Shown: piece after piece, positions 1 through 6,672 of the stretch
Numbering within the stretch: the first letter of the stretch is position 1
Layout: the number at the start of each line of letters is the position of its first letter
Source: Pseudomonadota bacterium
GTDB taxonomy: Bacteria > Pseudomonadota > Alphaproteobacteria > Acetobacterales > Acetobacteraceae
Reading direction: 5' to 3'
Assembly (NCBI GenBank): GCA_021819535.1
Contig: JAKAQU010000165.1
Coordinates: 1-6,677, forward strand
Length of the DNA stretch: 6,677 bases
Program-made: the position numbers and the translations under genes
The notes under the pieces: generated by a model
What the model saw: only the letters and a program-made list of their open reading frames with translations
Databases searched by the model: none
What the model was told of the DNA's origin: nothing

Positions 1-3000
1 AAATGCCGATCGACCTCGGCGAAAACGGCGCCGAGGCGCTCGCGCCCCTCGCGGTTGAGATGGCCGATCGAGCCGCGGAGTTTGGCGATCGCGGTGGTGA
101 TCTCGGTGCATTCGCGCAAAATGGTCTCGATCTGCGTCTCGATCTCGGCGGCCTCGATCTCGGCCCGGAGATTGACCGGACCCATCTCGTCGCGCTCGCG
201 CGTCAAACGCTCGAAGCGCTTGCGGGCTTTTTCTTCCGCCGCGTCATCGAGCGGCGCGGGAAGCTCGGGGAAGGTCGGGTTGACGCCGAGACGCTCCAGA
301 ACCCGCTCGGCGATCAGGCCCCATGCGTGATCGGCGGTCGCAACGTCTCCCTCGCAGCGCACCCTCGCCTCGCGCGCCGCGGCGAGCGCCGCTTCAGCCT
401 TGCGCGCGGCAAGGCCCGCCGCCTTCGCCGCGGCATCAGCGCTGGCCAGCGCCTCTGCCTCACGCCGATGCGCAGCCTCGGCGGCGGCGCGCGTCTCGGC
501 CGAGGCATCCTTTGCCGCGGCAAGGCGCTTCGGTTCTGCCTCGCGGGTGGCAAGCAGCGTCTCGCTTTCAGCCAGGCGCGCCGCATACTCGCTGCCGCGC
601 GCCTCGGCATCGCGCGCCCGTCCGTGCCAGCTTTCGCGCTCGCCCGCGATGGCCGCAAGCCGGCTCTGCCGCTGCACTCCCTGGCGCTCCAGCGCATCAT
701 GCGTGCGCCGGGCCGCATTCTCTTGCTCGCGCGCCGCCGCCAGCACGCCGCGCGCCGCCTCGCGCGCGGTGCGGGCGGCAGCGGCATCGGGCAGAGCCGC
801 ATTTTCCTCGGCCAGGCGCGCGACCAGCGCCTCGATCTCAGCCGCATCGGCGTGGGCCCGCGCCAATTGCGTCTCGCTCGCCTTGGCGCGGGCGGCGGCG
901 GCTTCGGCCTCGGTGGTCAGGCGGGCGAAGGCAAGGCGCGCCTGCTCGGCCGCCTGCTCCTGGGCGCGGGCCTGATCGGTGGCCGATTTCTCGGCGGCGC
1001 GGGAGGATTTTTCCGCCTCCTCGGCGTCGATCCGTCGCGCCTCCGCGCTCTCCGCCGCCATCCGCGCCACCTCCAATCGCAGGCGGAGACCGGCGAGCCG
1101 GTTGCGCTGCGTGAGCCGCACGGCGGCCGCGGTTGGCGTCCCGGCGCGAATGCCATACCCGTCCCAGCGCCAGATCGCGCCCTCACGCGTGACCAGGCTC
1201 TGCCCGGGCGCCAATTGCGCTTGCAGCGCCTCTCCGGCCGCATCCCCCGCGACGAGGCCGATCGCCGCGAGCGCGCGGGCGAGTGCGGCCGGCGCGCGCA
1301 CCAGGGCGGCAAGGGGTTCTGCCCCCTCGGGAAGCGGAAGGGCGGGGTCGAGCGGCGGCAATTCCCGCCAATGGCGGGGTGCTGCGCGGTCGGCGGTGGC
1401 TTCGAGTTCTTCCCCGAGCGCCGCCCCGAGCGCGGTCTCCAACCCCGCCGGCACCTCCAGCGCATCGATCAGACGCGGCCCGCCGCGATCATCCTTGACC
1501 GCGAGCAGTTCCGCGAGCGCCTCGGCCTCGGCCCTGAGTTTGGCTTCCGCCGCCCGGCATTCGGCCTCTTCGCGCCGGGCCGCATTGAGCGCGGCCTCCG
1601 CCGCCCGGCGCGCGGCCTCGCTCTCGCTGCGCCGTTGACGCATTTCGGCCAGCGCCGCCGCCGCCGCGCGCGCCACCTCCTCGGCCGCCGCCAGCCTCTC
1701 GGGGGAAATCGGAGCGAGGCGCGCGGCCTCCTGCTCGCATTGCTGGAGATGGGCGCGCGCGCGCTTGCGCCGTATCTCGGCCTCCTCGCGCGCCTTGGCC
1801 AGAGCGCGGCCTTGCGCTTCGGCCTCCGCCGCGGCCTCCGTCGCCCGGTTCGCGTCCCTCTCGGCCGCCCGTGCCGCGTCACTCGCCGCCGCCAGCGCCG
1901 TTGCCGCTTGCGCAAGATGCGCGGGATGGGCTGCCTCCTCGGCGGCGAGTTTTTCCGCCTCCTCGGCAAGCCGCGCCAGCGCCGCTGCGGCATCTTCGCG
2001 CAACTGCTCGGCATGGGCGCGATCGCGCGCCAGTTGCTCGCGCGCCGCCCGCGTCTCCGCAAGTGCCGCCGCAGCCCGGCGTTCCTCGGCGGTAATGTGT
2101 TCGAGCGCCATGCGCGCCCGCTCCAGCGCCGTCCTCGCCTCGCCCTCGGCATCGCGCAATGCCGGCAGTGACGCCGCTGCCGCGTCCGCACGCGCCGCCA
2201 GCGAACGCGCCTCCTCGATGTGCGCCGCGACCGCCGCCTCGGCCTCGGCCAGCCCCGCCCGCGCCGCTTCCCGCGCCATCTCCGCGCGACGATGCTGGAT
2301 GGCGAGAAATTCGGCCTCGGCGGCGCGGATGGCGCCAGAGAGGTTGCGATAGCGATTGGCCTGGCGCGCCTGGCGTTTCAAACCCTGCAACTGGGCATCG
2401 AGGGTTGCGCGCAATTCCTCGGCGCGGGTGAGATTGGCCTCGGCGGCGCGGAGCTTGAGTTCCGCCTCGTGCCGGCGGGCGTGCAGCCCGGTGATGCCGG
2501 CCGCTTCCTCGAGGATACTGCGCCGCTCGTCGGGGCGGGCATTGACCAGTGCCGCAACCCGCCCCTGGCTCACCATCGCCGAAGCCCGCGCCCCGGAGGC
2601 CAGATCGGCGAACAGCGTCTGCACATCGCGCGCCCTCGCCTCGCGCCCGTTGATGCGAAAGCTGCTCCCCGCCGCGCGCTCGATCCGGCGGGTGATTTCG
2701 AGTTCCGCCGCCTCATGCCAGGGGGGCGGGGCACGGCCCGCCCCGTCTTCCAGCGTCAGCGCGACTTCCGCGAGATTGCGCGACGGGCGATGGGCCGTGC
2801 CGGCGAAGATGACGTCGTCCATCTCACCGCCGCGGAGGCTGCGCGCCGAGCTTTCGCCCATCGCCCAGCGCAGTGCCTCGATGATGTTCGACTTGCCGCA
2901 GCCATTCGGCCCGACGATGCCGGTGAGCCCGGGGAGAATGTCGAGCGCCGTCGGCTCGGCAAAGCTCTTGAAGCCCGAAATCCGGAGCCGGGTGAAACGC

Positions 3001-3008
3001 GCGGGCAC
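1..3008 (-). CDS. smc: Chromosome segregation protein Smc (partial, C-terminal end outside window)
   Basis: Structural maintenance of chromosomes ATPase, which dimerises, binds ScpA/ScpB and organises and segregates the chromosome. The 1002 codons present start at a GTG and contain, in order: the N-terminal ABC half-head with Walker A GPNGCGKS (residues 33-40), the segment RWAMGE (47-52), an R-loop-like LRGGEMDDVIFAG (58-70), and the Q-loop region SQGRVAALVNARPDERR (147-163) followed by EEAAGI; a long Ala/Glu/Arg-rich coiled coil (about 175-500); a hinge (about 508-635) with the end WRWDGYGIRAGTPTAAAVRL; and the returning coiled coil, ending near LNREGRERLGAVFAEV. Bacterial Smc is usually about 1150-1190 residues, so roughly 150 residues, including the signature motif and Walker B, lie beyond base 1. 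The GTG is chosen because the family normally starts a few residues before FTRLRISGFKSF. It has no good Shine-Dalgarno and sits 14 nt after the upstream stop, suggesting translational coupling. Identification is secure. Confidence 0.97.
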   Translation of the reverse strand, partial: MPARFTRLRISGFKSFAEPTALDILPGLTGIVGPNGCGKSNIIEALRWAMGESSARSLRGGEMDDVIFAGTAHRPSRNLAEVALTLEDGAGRAPPPWHEAAELEITRRIERAAGSSFRINGREARARDVQTLFADLASGARASAMVSQGRVAALVNARPDERRSILEEAAGITGLHARRHEAELKLRAAEANLTRAEELRATLDAQLQGLKRQARQANRYRNLSGAIRAAEAEFLAIQHRRAEMAREAARAGLAEAEAAVAAHIEEARSLAARADAAAASLPALRDAEGEARTALERARMALEHITAEERRAAAALAETRAAREQLARDRAHAEQLREDAAAALARLAEEAEKLAAEEAAHPAHLAQAATALAAASDAARAAERDANRATEAAAEAEAQGRALAKAREEAEIRRKRARAHLQQCEQEAARLAPISPERLAAAEEVARAAAAALAEMRQRRSESEAARRAAEAALNAARREEAECRAAEAKLRAEAEALAELLAVKDDRGGPRLIDALEVPAGLETALGAALGEELEATADRAAPRHWRELPPLDPALPLPEGAEPLAALVRAPAALARALAAIGLVAGDAAGEALQAQLAPGQSLVTREGAIWRWDGYGIRAGTPTAAAVRLTQRNRLAGLRLRLEVARMAAESAEARRIDAEEAEKSSRAAEKSATDQARAQEQAAEQARLAFARLTTEAEAAAARAKASETQLARAHADAAEIEALVARLAEENAALPDAAAARTAREAARGVLAAAREQENAARRTHDALERQGVQRQSRLAAIAGERESWHGRARDAEARGSEYAARLAESETLLATREAEPKRLAAAKDASAETRAAAEAAHRREAEALASADAAAKAAGLAARKAEAALAAAREARVRCEGDVATADHAWGLIAERVLERLGVNPTFPELPAPLDDAAEEKARKRFERLTRERDEMGPVNLRAEIEAAEIETQIETILRECTEITTAIAKLRGSIGHLNREGRERLGAVFAEVDRH

Positions 3009-3022
3009 GAACCCAAACCCGG

Positions 3023-3655
3023 CTAGCCGGCCTCGGCGCCGACGAAGGCGCTGAAGGCGGCGTAGTTCATCTCGCCGGCATGGGTATGGCCATTGGCGAC
3101 GAAGGTCGGTGTCGAATCGACATGGTATTCATCCTCGGCCTTCTGCTGGCCGGCGAGAATGAATTGCTCCAGCGCCTTGTCGGCGATGGCGGCATCGAAG
3201 GCCGAACGCGAGAGCCCGGCGAGCCCGGCCATTTTGGCGAGTTCCTCGCGCGGGTCGCTCTGGCGGTTGAAGGCCCAGCGGTCCTGGCTCGCGAAAAGCG
3301 CGGTAACGAAAGGCTCGTAGCGGTCGGGCGGCAGGGAGCGGGCCGCCATCGCCGCCATCAGGGCGACGCGATCGAGCGGGAAATCGCGATAGATCATTTG
3401 CAGCTTGCCGGTCTCGATCAGTTTCGTTCGCACCTCCGGCATGGTCTCGCGCGAAAATGCCGCGCAATGGGTGCAGGTCAGGGAAAAGAACTCGATCACT
3501 TTGATCGGCGCTTGATCGGAGCCGAAACTACGCGGCGCGAAACGCGGATCGGCGCCGGCATCGGCATCGGCGCGGGCTGCGCGCGGAGCGAGAAGGGGCA
3601 GCGCGGCGATCTGGCCGGCCACAAGAACTAGTAGGGGACGACGCGAGATTGGCAT
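3023..3655 (-). CDS. DsbA-like secreted thiol-disulfide oxidoreductase (thioredoxin fold)
   Basis: A 210-residue periplasmic protein of the DsbA/thioredoxin-like family, expected to make or rearrange disulfide bonds in exported proteins. The N-terminus is a signal peptide: SRRPLLV (residues 4-10), a hydrophobic core to about 23, and a probable cleavage after ARA (27-29). The arginine pair followed by hydrophobic residues loosely resembles a Tat signal, but a Sec signal is equally possible. The mature domain has the redox motif Cys61-Thr-His-Cys64 after EFFSLT, and Thr182-cis-Pro183 in STPTFVANG. E. coli DsbA has CPHC and Val before cis-Pro, so redox behaviour may differ. An all-helical insertion lies between the two motifs, as in DsbA-type folds. 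The ATG is chosen because GAGGA lies 4 nt upstream and the signal peptide starts there; the frame is open further upstream but carries no signal. It lies 79 nt after the DUF721 gene and 14 nt before smc. No DsbB-like partner is present in the window. Confidence 0.92.
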   Translation of the reverse strand: MPISRRPLLVLVAGQIAALPLLAPRAARADADAGADPRFAPRSFGSDQAPIKVIEFFSLTCTHCAAFSRETMPEVRTKLIETGKLQMIYRDFPLDRVALMAAMAARSLPPDRYEPFVTALFASQDRWAFNRQSDPREELAKMAGLAGLSRSAFDAAIADKALEQFILAGQQKAEDEYHVDSTPTFVANGHTHAGEMNYAAFSAFVGAEAG

Positions 3656-3659
3656 GATT

Positions 3660-3664
3660 TCCTC
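3660..3664 (-). promoter_or_regulatory. Ribosome binding site of the DsbA-like gene
   Basis: The minus strand reads GAGGA, then 4 nt, then ATG at 3655. This site decides in favour of the ATG at 3655 over upstream in-frame starts that would give an N-terminal extension before the signal peptide. Confidence 0.7.
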
Positions 3665-3734
3665 AAGATGTTGTAGATTAGCGTGATAACGCGGGAAAAG
3701 TCGAGCCCGTTGTTCAACCGTGGCGCGGCGGGGG

Positions 3735-4277
3735 TTATGGCCGTCTTGCGGCATGGATGGCACGGCCGAGTGCGGCGAGGGCATCGCGGAGCTGAGAGGG
3801 GGGGATGCCGTCGAGGCGCTCTTCGATCGCGGCCAGGGCGGCGGGATCGGCCGCACTTTCCGCCGGCGTTGCGACGAGCGGCGCGAGGAGATCCTGAACC
3901 AGGCGCAGGCGCTCGACCGCGCGGCGCCCGAGATGGGTGTTGATGCGCTCGATCAGCGCCGGCGAGAGGTGCTGCACTTCGAGCGCGACCGGGCCGGCGC
4001 AGGCGAGGGTGAGGGAGCCGGCGGCGAGCCGGCGCGGCGTCGTCATCTCGGCCAGGCGCGGGCCGACGATCGTCGGCCAGTCGGCGGCGAGCTGGGCGAT
4101 GGCCGGAGCCCGCCGTCTGGCGAAAGCCGGGCGCAGCATCGGGGCGAGGAGCGTGCCGAGGGCGCGCGGGCCGAAACCAGGGCGCGGCGGCTCCGTCATC
4201 GCCGTGCCACTCGCTTGCGGGGCGCTCGATCGCTTGCCCTCCGTTGGTTGCCCAGGCATAGGGGGTCTTGTGCCCAT
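3735..4277 (-). CDS. DUF721/DciA-family protein (putative replicative helicase loader)
   Basis: A 180-residue cytoplasmic protein whose central part matches the DUF721 (DciA) family. The conserved stretch runs through LAADWPTIVGPRLAEMTTPRRL (about 63-84), then the strand-rich GSLTLACAGPVALEVQHL (87-104), then a helix PALIERINTHLG with RLRLVQD after it. In this family DciA binds DnaB and helps load the replicative helicase in bacteria lacking DnaC; that role here is inference from family. The first 35 residues are Pro/Arg/Ser-rich and look disordered. The C-terminal 45 residues are Ala/Glu-rich and probably helical. Two tandem ATGs (4280 and 4277) follow a perfect AAGGAGGT; the second has the better spacing (7 nt against 4 from GGAGG) and is reported, but they differ by one residue. 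A shorter form from ATG 4199 lacks a Shine-Dalgarno. Stop is TAA. It heads the leftward unit with the DsbA-like gene and smc. Confidence 0.88.
   Translation of the reverse strand: MGTRPPMPGQPTEGKRSSAPQASGTAMTEPPRPGFGPRALGTLLAPMLRPAFARRRAPAIAQLAADWPTIVGPRLAEMTTPRRLAAGSLTLACAGPVALEVQHLSPALIERINTHLGRRAVERLRLVQDLLAPLVATPAESAADPAALAAIEERLDGIPPSQLRDALAALGRAIHAARRP
4260..4265 (+). promoter_or_regulatory. Probable ribosome binding site of mutY
   Basis: AGGGGG followed by TCTT and GTG at 4270. It is one base off AGGAGG with short spacing, so moderate. It lies on the strand opposite DUF721 codons 5-6 and supports GTG 4270 as the mutY start. Confidence 0.5.
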
Positions 4278-5373
4278 CATCCAACCTCCTTCTGCCGCAC
4301 CCGGCGAGGCTGCGGCACTTCACTGGGTCGCACTCCTCGCCTGGTATGACCGCGCACGGCGGAAATTGCCATGGCGCGCGGCGCCGGGCGAGGCCGCCGA
4401 TCCCTACCGGGTCTGGCTCAGCGAGATCATGCTGCAACAGACCACGGTCGCCGCAGTGATACCCTATTTCCATCGCATCACCCAGCGCTTCCCCGACCTC
4501 GCGACGCTTGCCGCCGCCCCCGAGGGGGAGGTTTTAGCGCTCTGGGCCGGGCTCGGCTATTATGCCCGCGCCCGCAATCTCCACCGTGCCGCGCAAGCGC
4601 TGGCCGCGCGTTGCGATTTCCCGCGCTCGCCGGAAGAATGGCTGCACTTGCCGGGGATCGGTCCTTACACCGCCGCCGCGATCTCCGCCATTGCGTTCGG
4701 GGTGCCGGTGCTGGCGGTCGATGGCAATGTCGCGCGCGTGCTCTCGCGCCTTCTCGCCATCACCGCGCCGCTGCCGGGGGCGATGGCGGAGATCGCAACA
4801 GCGGCCGAGGTTCTGGCGCGCGCGCCGACCTTTCGCGCCCGGCCGGGGGATGCGACCCAGGCGCTGTTCGATCTCGGCGCCAGCGTCTGTCTCAAGACGG
4901 CGCCGCGCTGCGGCGAATGCCCGCTCGAGCCCGGCTGCCGCGGGGCGCGGCTCGGGATCGCCCACACCTTGCCGCGCCGGGCCGAGAGACCGCCGCGGCC
5001 GGCACGCTTCGGGGCGCAATTCTGGCTCACCGATGCCACCGGCCATGTGCTGCTGCGCCGCCGCCCGGGACGCGGCCTCTTGGGCGGAATGGTCGAACTT
5101 CCCGGCCCGCCCTGGCGGGAAGGCACGGCGTGGGCCGAGGATGAGGCGCTGGCGCTGGCGCCGACCGCGGCCCCGTGGCGCAAAATCGGCAGCGTTCGCC
5201 ATGTGTTCACCCATTTTTCGCTGACGCTCGACCTTTATGCCGGCACGGTCGCGGCGTTTTCACCGCAAACTCTCGGCGGGTTTTCGCGCCCCATTGCCGC
5301 CCTCGCCGATGAGGCGCTGCCCTCGGTGATGCGCAAATGCGTCCTTCTTGCGACCAAAGCGAGGCCGGCATGA
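4270..5373 (+). CDS. mutY: A/G-specific adenine DNA glycosylase MutY
   Basis: Removes adenine mispaired with 8-oxoguanine or guanine, starting base-excision repair of oxidative damage. The 367-residue protein is close to the usual 350 or so. Visible landmarks: LPWR (33-36); the catalytic helix SEIMLQQTTV with Glu52, equivalent to E. coli Glu37; the WAGLGYYARARNL segment (92-104); the helix-hairpin-helix LPGIGPYTAAAI (127-138); catalytic Asp151 in VDGNVARVL; QALFDLGASVC; and a complete [4Fe-4S] ligand set C207-x6-C214-x2-C217-x5-C223. The C-terminal MutT/NUDIX-like domain (about 245-367) that reads 8-oxoG contains LLGGMVELPG and an F313-T314-H315 loop in RHVFTHFSL, equivalent to the Phe-Ser-His loop of characterised MutY. 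Start GTG 4270 is chosen because the next in-frame start falls inside LPWR and an AGGGGG precedes it. Open frame upstream of 4270 is antisense to the DUF721 gene. The stop overlaps the next gene's ATG. Identification is secure; the exact start is less so. Confidence 0.96.
   Translation: MPIIQPPSAAPGEAAALHWVALLAWYDRARRKLPWRAAPGEAADPYRVWLSEIMLQQTTVAAVIPYFHRITQRFPDLATLAAAPEGEVLALWAGLGYYARARNLHRAAQALAARCDFPRSPEEWLHLPGIGPYTAAAISAIAFGVPVLAVDGNVARVLSRLLAITAPLPGAMAEIATAAEVLARAPTFRARPGDATQALFDLGASVCLKTAPRCGECPLEPGCRGARLGIAHTLPRRAERPPRPARFGAQFWLTDATGHVLLRRRPGRGLLGGMVELPGPPWREGTAWAEDEALALAPTAAPWRKIGSVRHVFTHFSLTLDLYAGTVAAFSPQTLGGFSRPIAALADEALPSVMRKCVLLATKARPA
4284..4291 (-). promoter_or_regulatory. Strong Shine-Dalgarno of the DUF721 gene, inside mutY
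   Basis: The minus strand reads AAGGAGGT immediately before TGG and the tandem ATGATG. It matches the anti-Shine-Dalgarno sequence over eight consecutive bases, so chance is unlikely. It fixes the DUF721 start at 4280 or 4277 and falls opposite codons 5-8 of mutY, which makes the two 5' ends overlap. Confidence 0.8.
5361..5364 (+). promoter_or_regulatory. Ribosome binding site of the MFS transporter, inside the mutY 3' end
   Basis: GAGG lies 5 nt before the ATG at 5370, within the last mutY codons. Together with the ATGA overlap it points to the ATG at 5370 rather than the GTG-type start 33 nt upstream, and to translational coupling to mutY. Confidence 0.5.
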
Positions 5374-6593
5374 ACAGACACGCGCCCGCCATCGTTTTCG
5401 TGCTCTCCCTGCTCGCGATCGATGCGATCGGGATCGGGATCGTCATTCCGGTCGTGCCGCAACTGGTGCTCGCGCTCTCGGGCCGGGATGCGAGCCATGC
5501 CGCTTATTGGGTCGGGCTGCTCGCGACCGGCTTTGCCGCGATGCAGTTTCTCGCCTCCCCCGCGATCGGCGGGCTTTCGGACCGGTTCGGCCGCCGGCCG
5601 GTGATATTGATGTCGGTGTTCGGTCTCGGCATCGATTATCTCATTCTCGCGCTCAGCCCCACGCTCGGCGTCGTTTTGCTCGCCCGTCTGCTCGCCGGGG
5701 TGACGACGGCGAATATTTCCGCGGCGACCGCCTATATCGCCGATGTCACGCCTGCCGAGCAGCGTGGCCAGCGCTTCGGGCTGATCGGCGCGACCTTCGG
5801 GCTCGGTTTCGTGCTCGGCCCGGTGATTGGCGGCGTTTTGGGCGGGATCTGGCTCAGGCTGCCGTTTTTCGCCGCCGCCGCGCTTGCGCTCGGCAACGCG
5901 TTTTTTGGCTTTCTCGTGCTGCCCGAATCCCTCCCCCCCGAGCGGCGGCGGGCGTTTTCCTGGCGCCGGGCCAATCCGGTCGCGGCGTTGTTTGGTCTGC
6001 GCGCCAATCCCCGCGCGCTCCGCCTCGCGCTGGCATGGAGCCTCACCTGGGTCGGGCTCGGGGCGTTGCAGAGCGTGTTCGTGCTCTCCACCACGCTGCG
6101 CTTCGGCTGGCAGACCACGGAGAACGGTTTCGCCCTGGCGCTCGCCGGGCTGTCGCAGGCAATGGTGCAGATTTTTCTCATGCGCCGCATTCTCGGCCGG
6201 CTCGGCGAGAAGCGGACGGCGTTCCTCGGCTGTCTCATCGCCGCCCTCGCCCAGAGCGCCTATGCTTTCGCGACCGCCGGCTGGATGATCTATGCCGCCG
6301 TCATGATCTCGGCGTTCGGGGCGATCAACACGCCGGCCCTCCGCGCTCTTTTTTCCGCCGAGGCCAGCGCCGACCGCCAGGGCGAGGCGCAGGGCATCCT
6401 CGCCTCGCTGCAGAGTCTGACCGCGATCTTCTCCCCTCTTCTCGGCGCCGCGCTGTTCGCCCATTTCACCGCGCCGGGCGGTTCGCTCTTTTTCCCCGGA
6501 GCCCCCTTTTTGCTCGCCGCCCTCGCCTATCTACTGGCAAGTGCCCTGCTTTCTGGACTTGGCGCGCGGGTCGCGGTGAGCAGTGACGCGTAA
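5370..6593 (+). CDS. TetA-like major facilitator superfamily drug/H+ antiporter
   Basis: A 407-residue inner-membrane protein with about 12 hydrophobic segments, closest in pattern to TetA-type (DHA1 family, TCR/Tet) drug-proton antiporters. TM1 carries IDAIGIGIVIPVVP with Asp18, matching TetA Asp15. The TM2-3 loop has motif A GGLSDRFGRRPV (67-78). TM3 has IDYLILALSP with Asp89, matching TetA Asp84. TM4 carries Arg106 in ARLLAGVT, then YIADVTPAEQRG. TM5 has antiporter motif C GLGFVLGPVIGG (144-155). A basic cytoplasmic loop (about 185-215, PESLPPERRR, then NPVAALFG) separates the two halves. In TM9, Ala291 stands where TetA has an essential Asp (TetA(B) Asp285), so tetracycline export is doubtful and the substrate is unknown. 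The start is the ATG in the ATGA overlap with the mutY stop, with GAGG before it, implying co-transcription. Base composition matches the neighbours, so no sign of recent transfer. Confidence 0.9.
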   Translation: MNRHAPAIVFVLSLLAIDAIGIGIVIPVVPQLVLALSGRDASHAAYWVGLLATGFAAMQFLASPAIGGLSDRFGRRPVILMSVFGLGIDYLILALSPTLGVVLLARLLAGVTTANISAATAYIADVTPAEQRGQRFGLIGATFGLGFVLGPVIGGVLGGIWLRLPFFAAAALALGNAFFGFLVLPESLPPERRRAFSWRRANPVAALFGLRANPRALRLALAWSLTWVGLGALQSVFVLSTTLRFGWQTTENGFALALAGLSQAMVQIFLMRRILGRLGEKRTAFLGCLIAALAQSAYAFATAGWMIYAAVMISAFGAINTPALRALFSAEASADRQGEAQGILASLQSLTAIFSPLLGAALFAHFTAPGGSLFFPGAPFLLAALAYLLASALLSGLGARVAVSSDA

Positions 6594-6603
6594 ACAATGA
6601 ACC

Positions 6604-6651
6604 TGCCGAGCGCGCTTATCCGAACCGCCTCGGTAAATGATTTCCTTTTTT
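6604..6651 (+). terminator. Possible Rho-independent terminator after the MFS gene
   Basis: An imperfect stem pairs 6604-6610 (TGCCGAG) with 6629-6635 (CTCGGTA), including one G-T pair, and can extend by three more pairs (6612-6614 with 6626-6628) past a bulged C. A T-rich tract TTTCCTTTTTT (6641-6651) follows 5 nt after the stem. It begins 11 nt after the transporter stop, as expected for the end of the mutY-MFS unit, but the gap before the T-tract makes it a weak candidate. Confidence 0.35.
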
Positions 6652-6657
6652 ATATAA

Positions 6658-6672
6658 CCTTCGCCTCGAAGG
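6658..6672. repeat. Small perfect inverted repeat (CCTTCG/CGAAGG hairpin)
   Basis: CCTTCG, a 3-nt loop CCT, and CGAAGG form a perfect 6-bp hairpin just after an AT-rich tract (6635-6657). No T-tract follows within the window on the plus strand, and on the minus strand it is followed by A-rich rather than T-rich sequence. It may belong to the leader or operator of the next gene, or be an incomplete terminator cut by the window edge. Confidence 0.4.

Noticed and set aside
3..2171. A 722-codon open frame on the plus strand opposite smc
   Set aside because: It is in exact codon register with smc, so it stays open only because smc here avoids TTA, CTA and TCA codons. The product is an Arg/Gly/Leu-rich mirror of an Ala/Glu/Arg coiled coil with no recognisable domain, while the minus strand encodes clear Smc motifs.
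3546..3580. Short GCATCGG-like direct repeats
   Set aside because: They simply encode the Ala-Asp-rich segment after the DsbA-like signal peptide; no array or regular spacing extends beyond it.
3656..3734. A promoter for the DsbA-like gene and smc in the 79-nt gap (minus strand TCGACT, 17 nt, TAATCT)
   Set aside because: Each hexamer matches the consensus at only three or four positions, and alphaproteobacterial promoters are poorly conserved, so it cannot be separated from chance.
3656..3856. N-terminal extension of the DsbA-like protein, or a domain before the signal peptide
   Set aside because: The extension reads over the end of the DUF721 gene and would bury the signal peptide; the ATG at 3655 has GAGGA at suitable spacing.
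3937..4269. N-terminal extension of mutY in the same open frame
   Set aside because: The extra residues are antisense to the DUF721 gene, lack any MutY family counterpart, and MutY proteins begin shortly before the WYxxxRRxLPWR region, which fits GTG 4270.
4200..4360. Sigma-70-type promoters for the divergent mutY and DUF721 genes
   Set aside because: Only weak boxes could be found (for example TTGCCC at 4234-4239 with CATAGG 17 nt later), and that one would place the transcript start at the mutY start codon, excluding its ribosome binding site.
5235..6464. A 409-codon open frame on the minus strand opposite the MFS transporter
   Set aside because: It mirrors the transporter in codon register and crosses into mutY antisense. 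Its product is a highly charged, Glu/Arg/Gly-rich sequence without family features, typical of the reverse of a hydrophobic membrane protein in GC-rich DNA.
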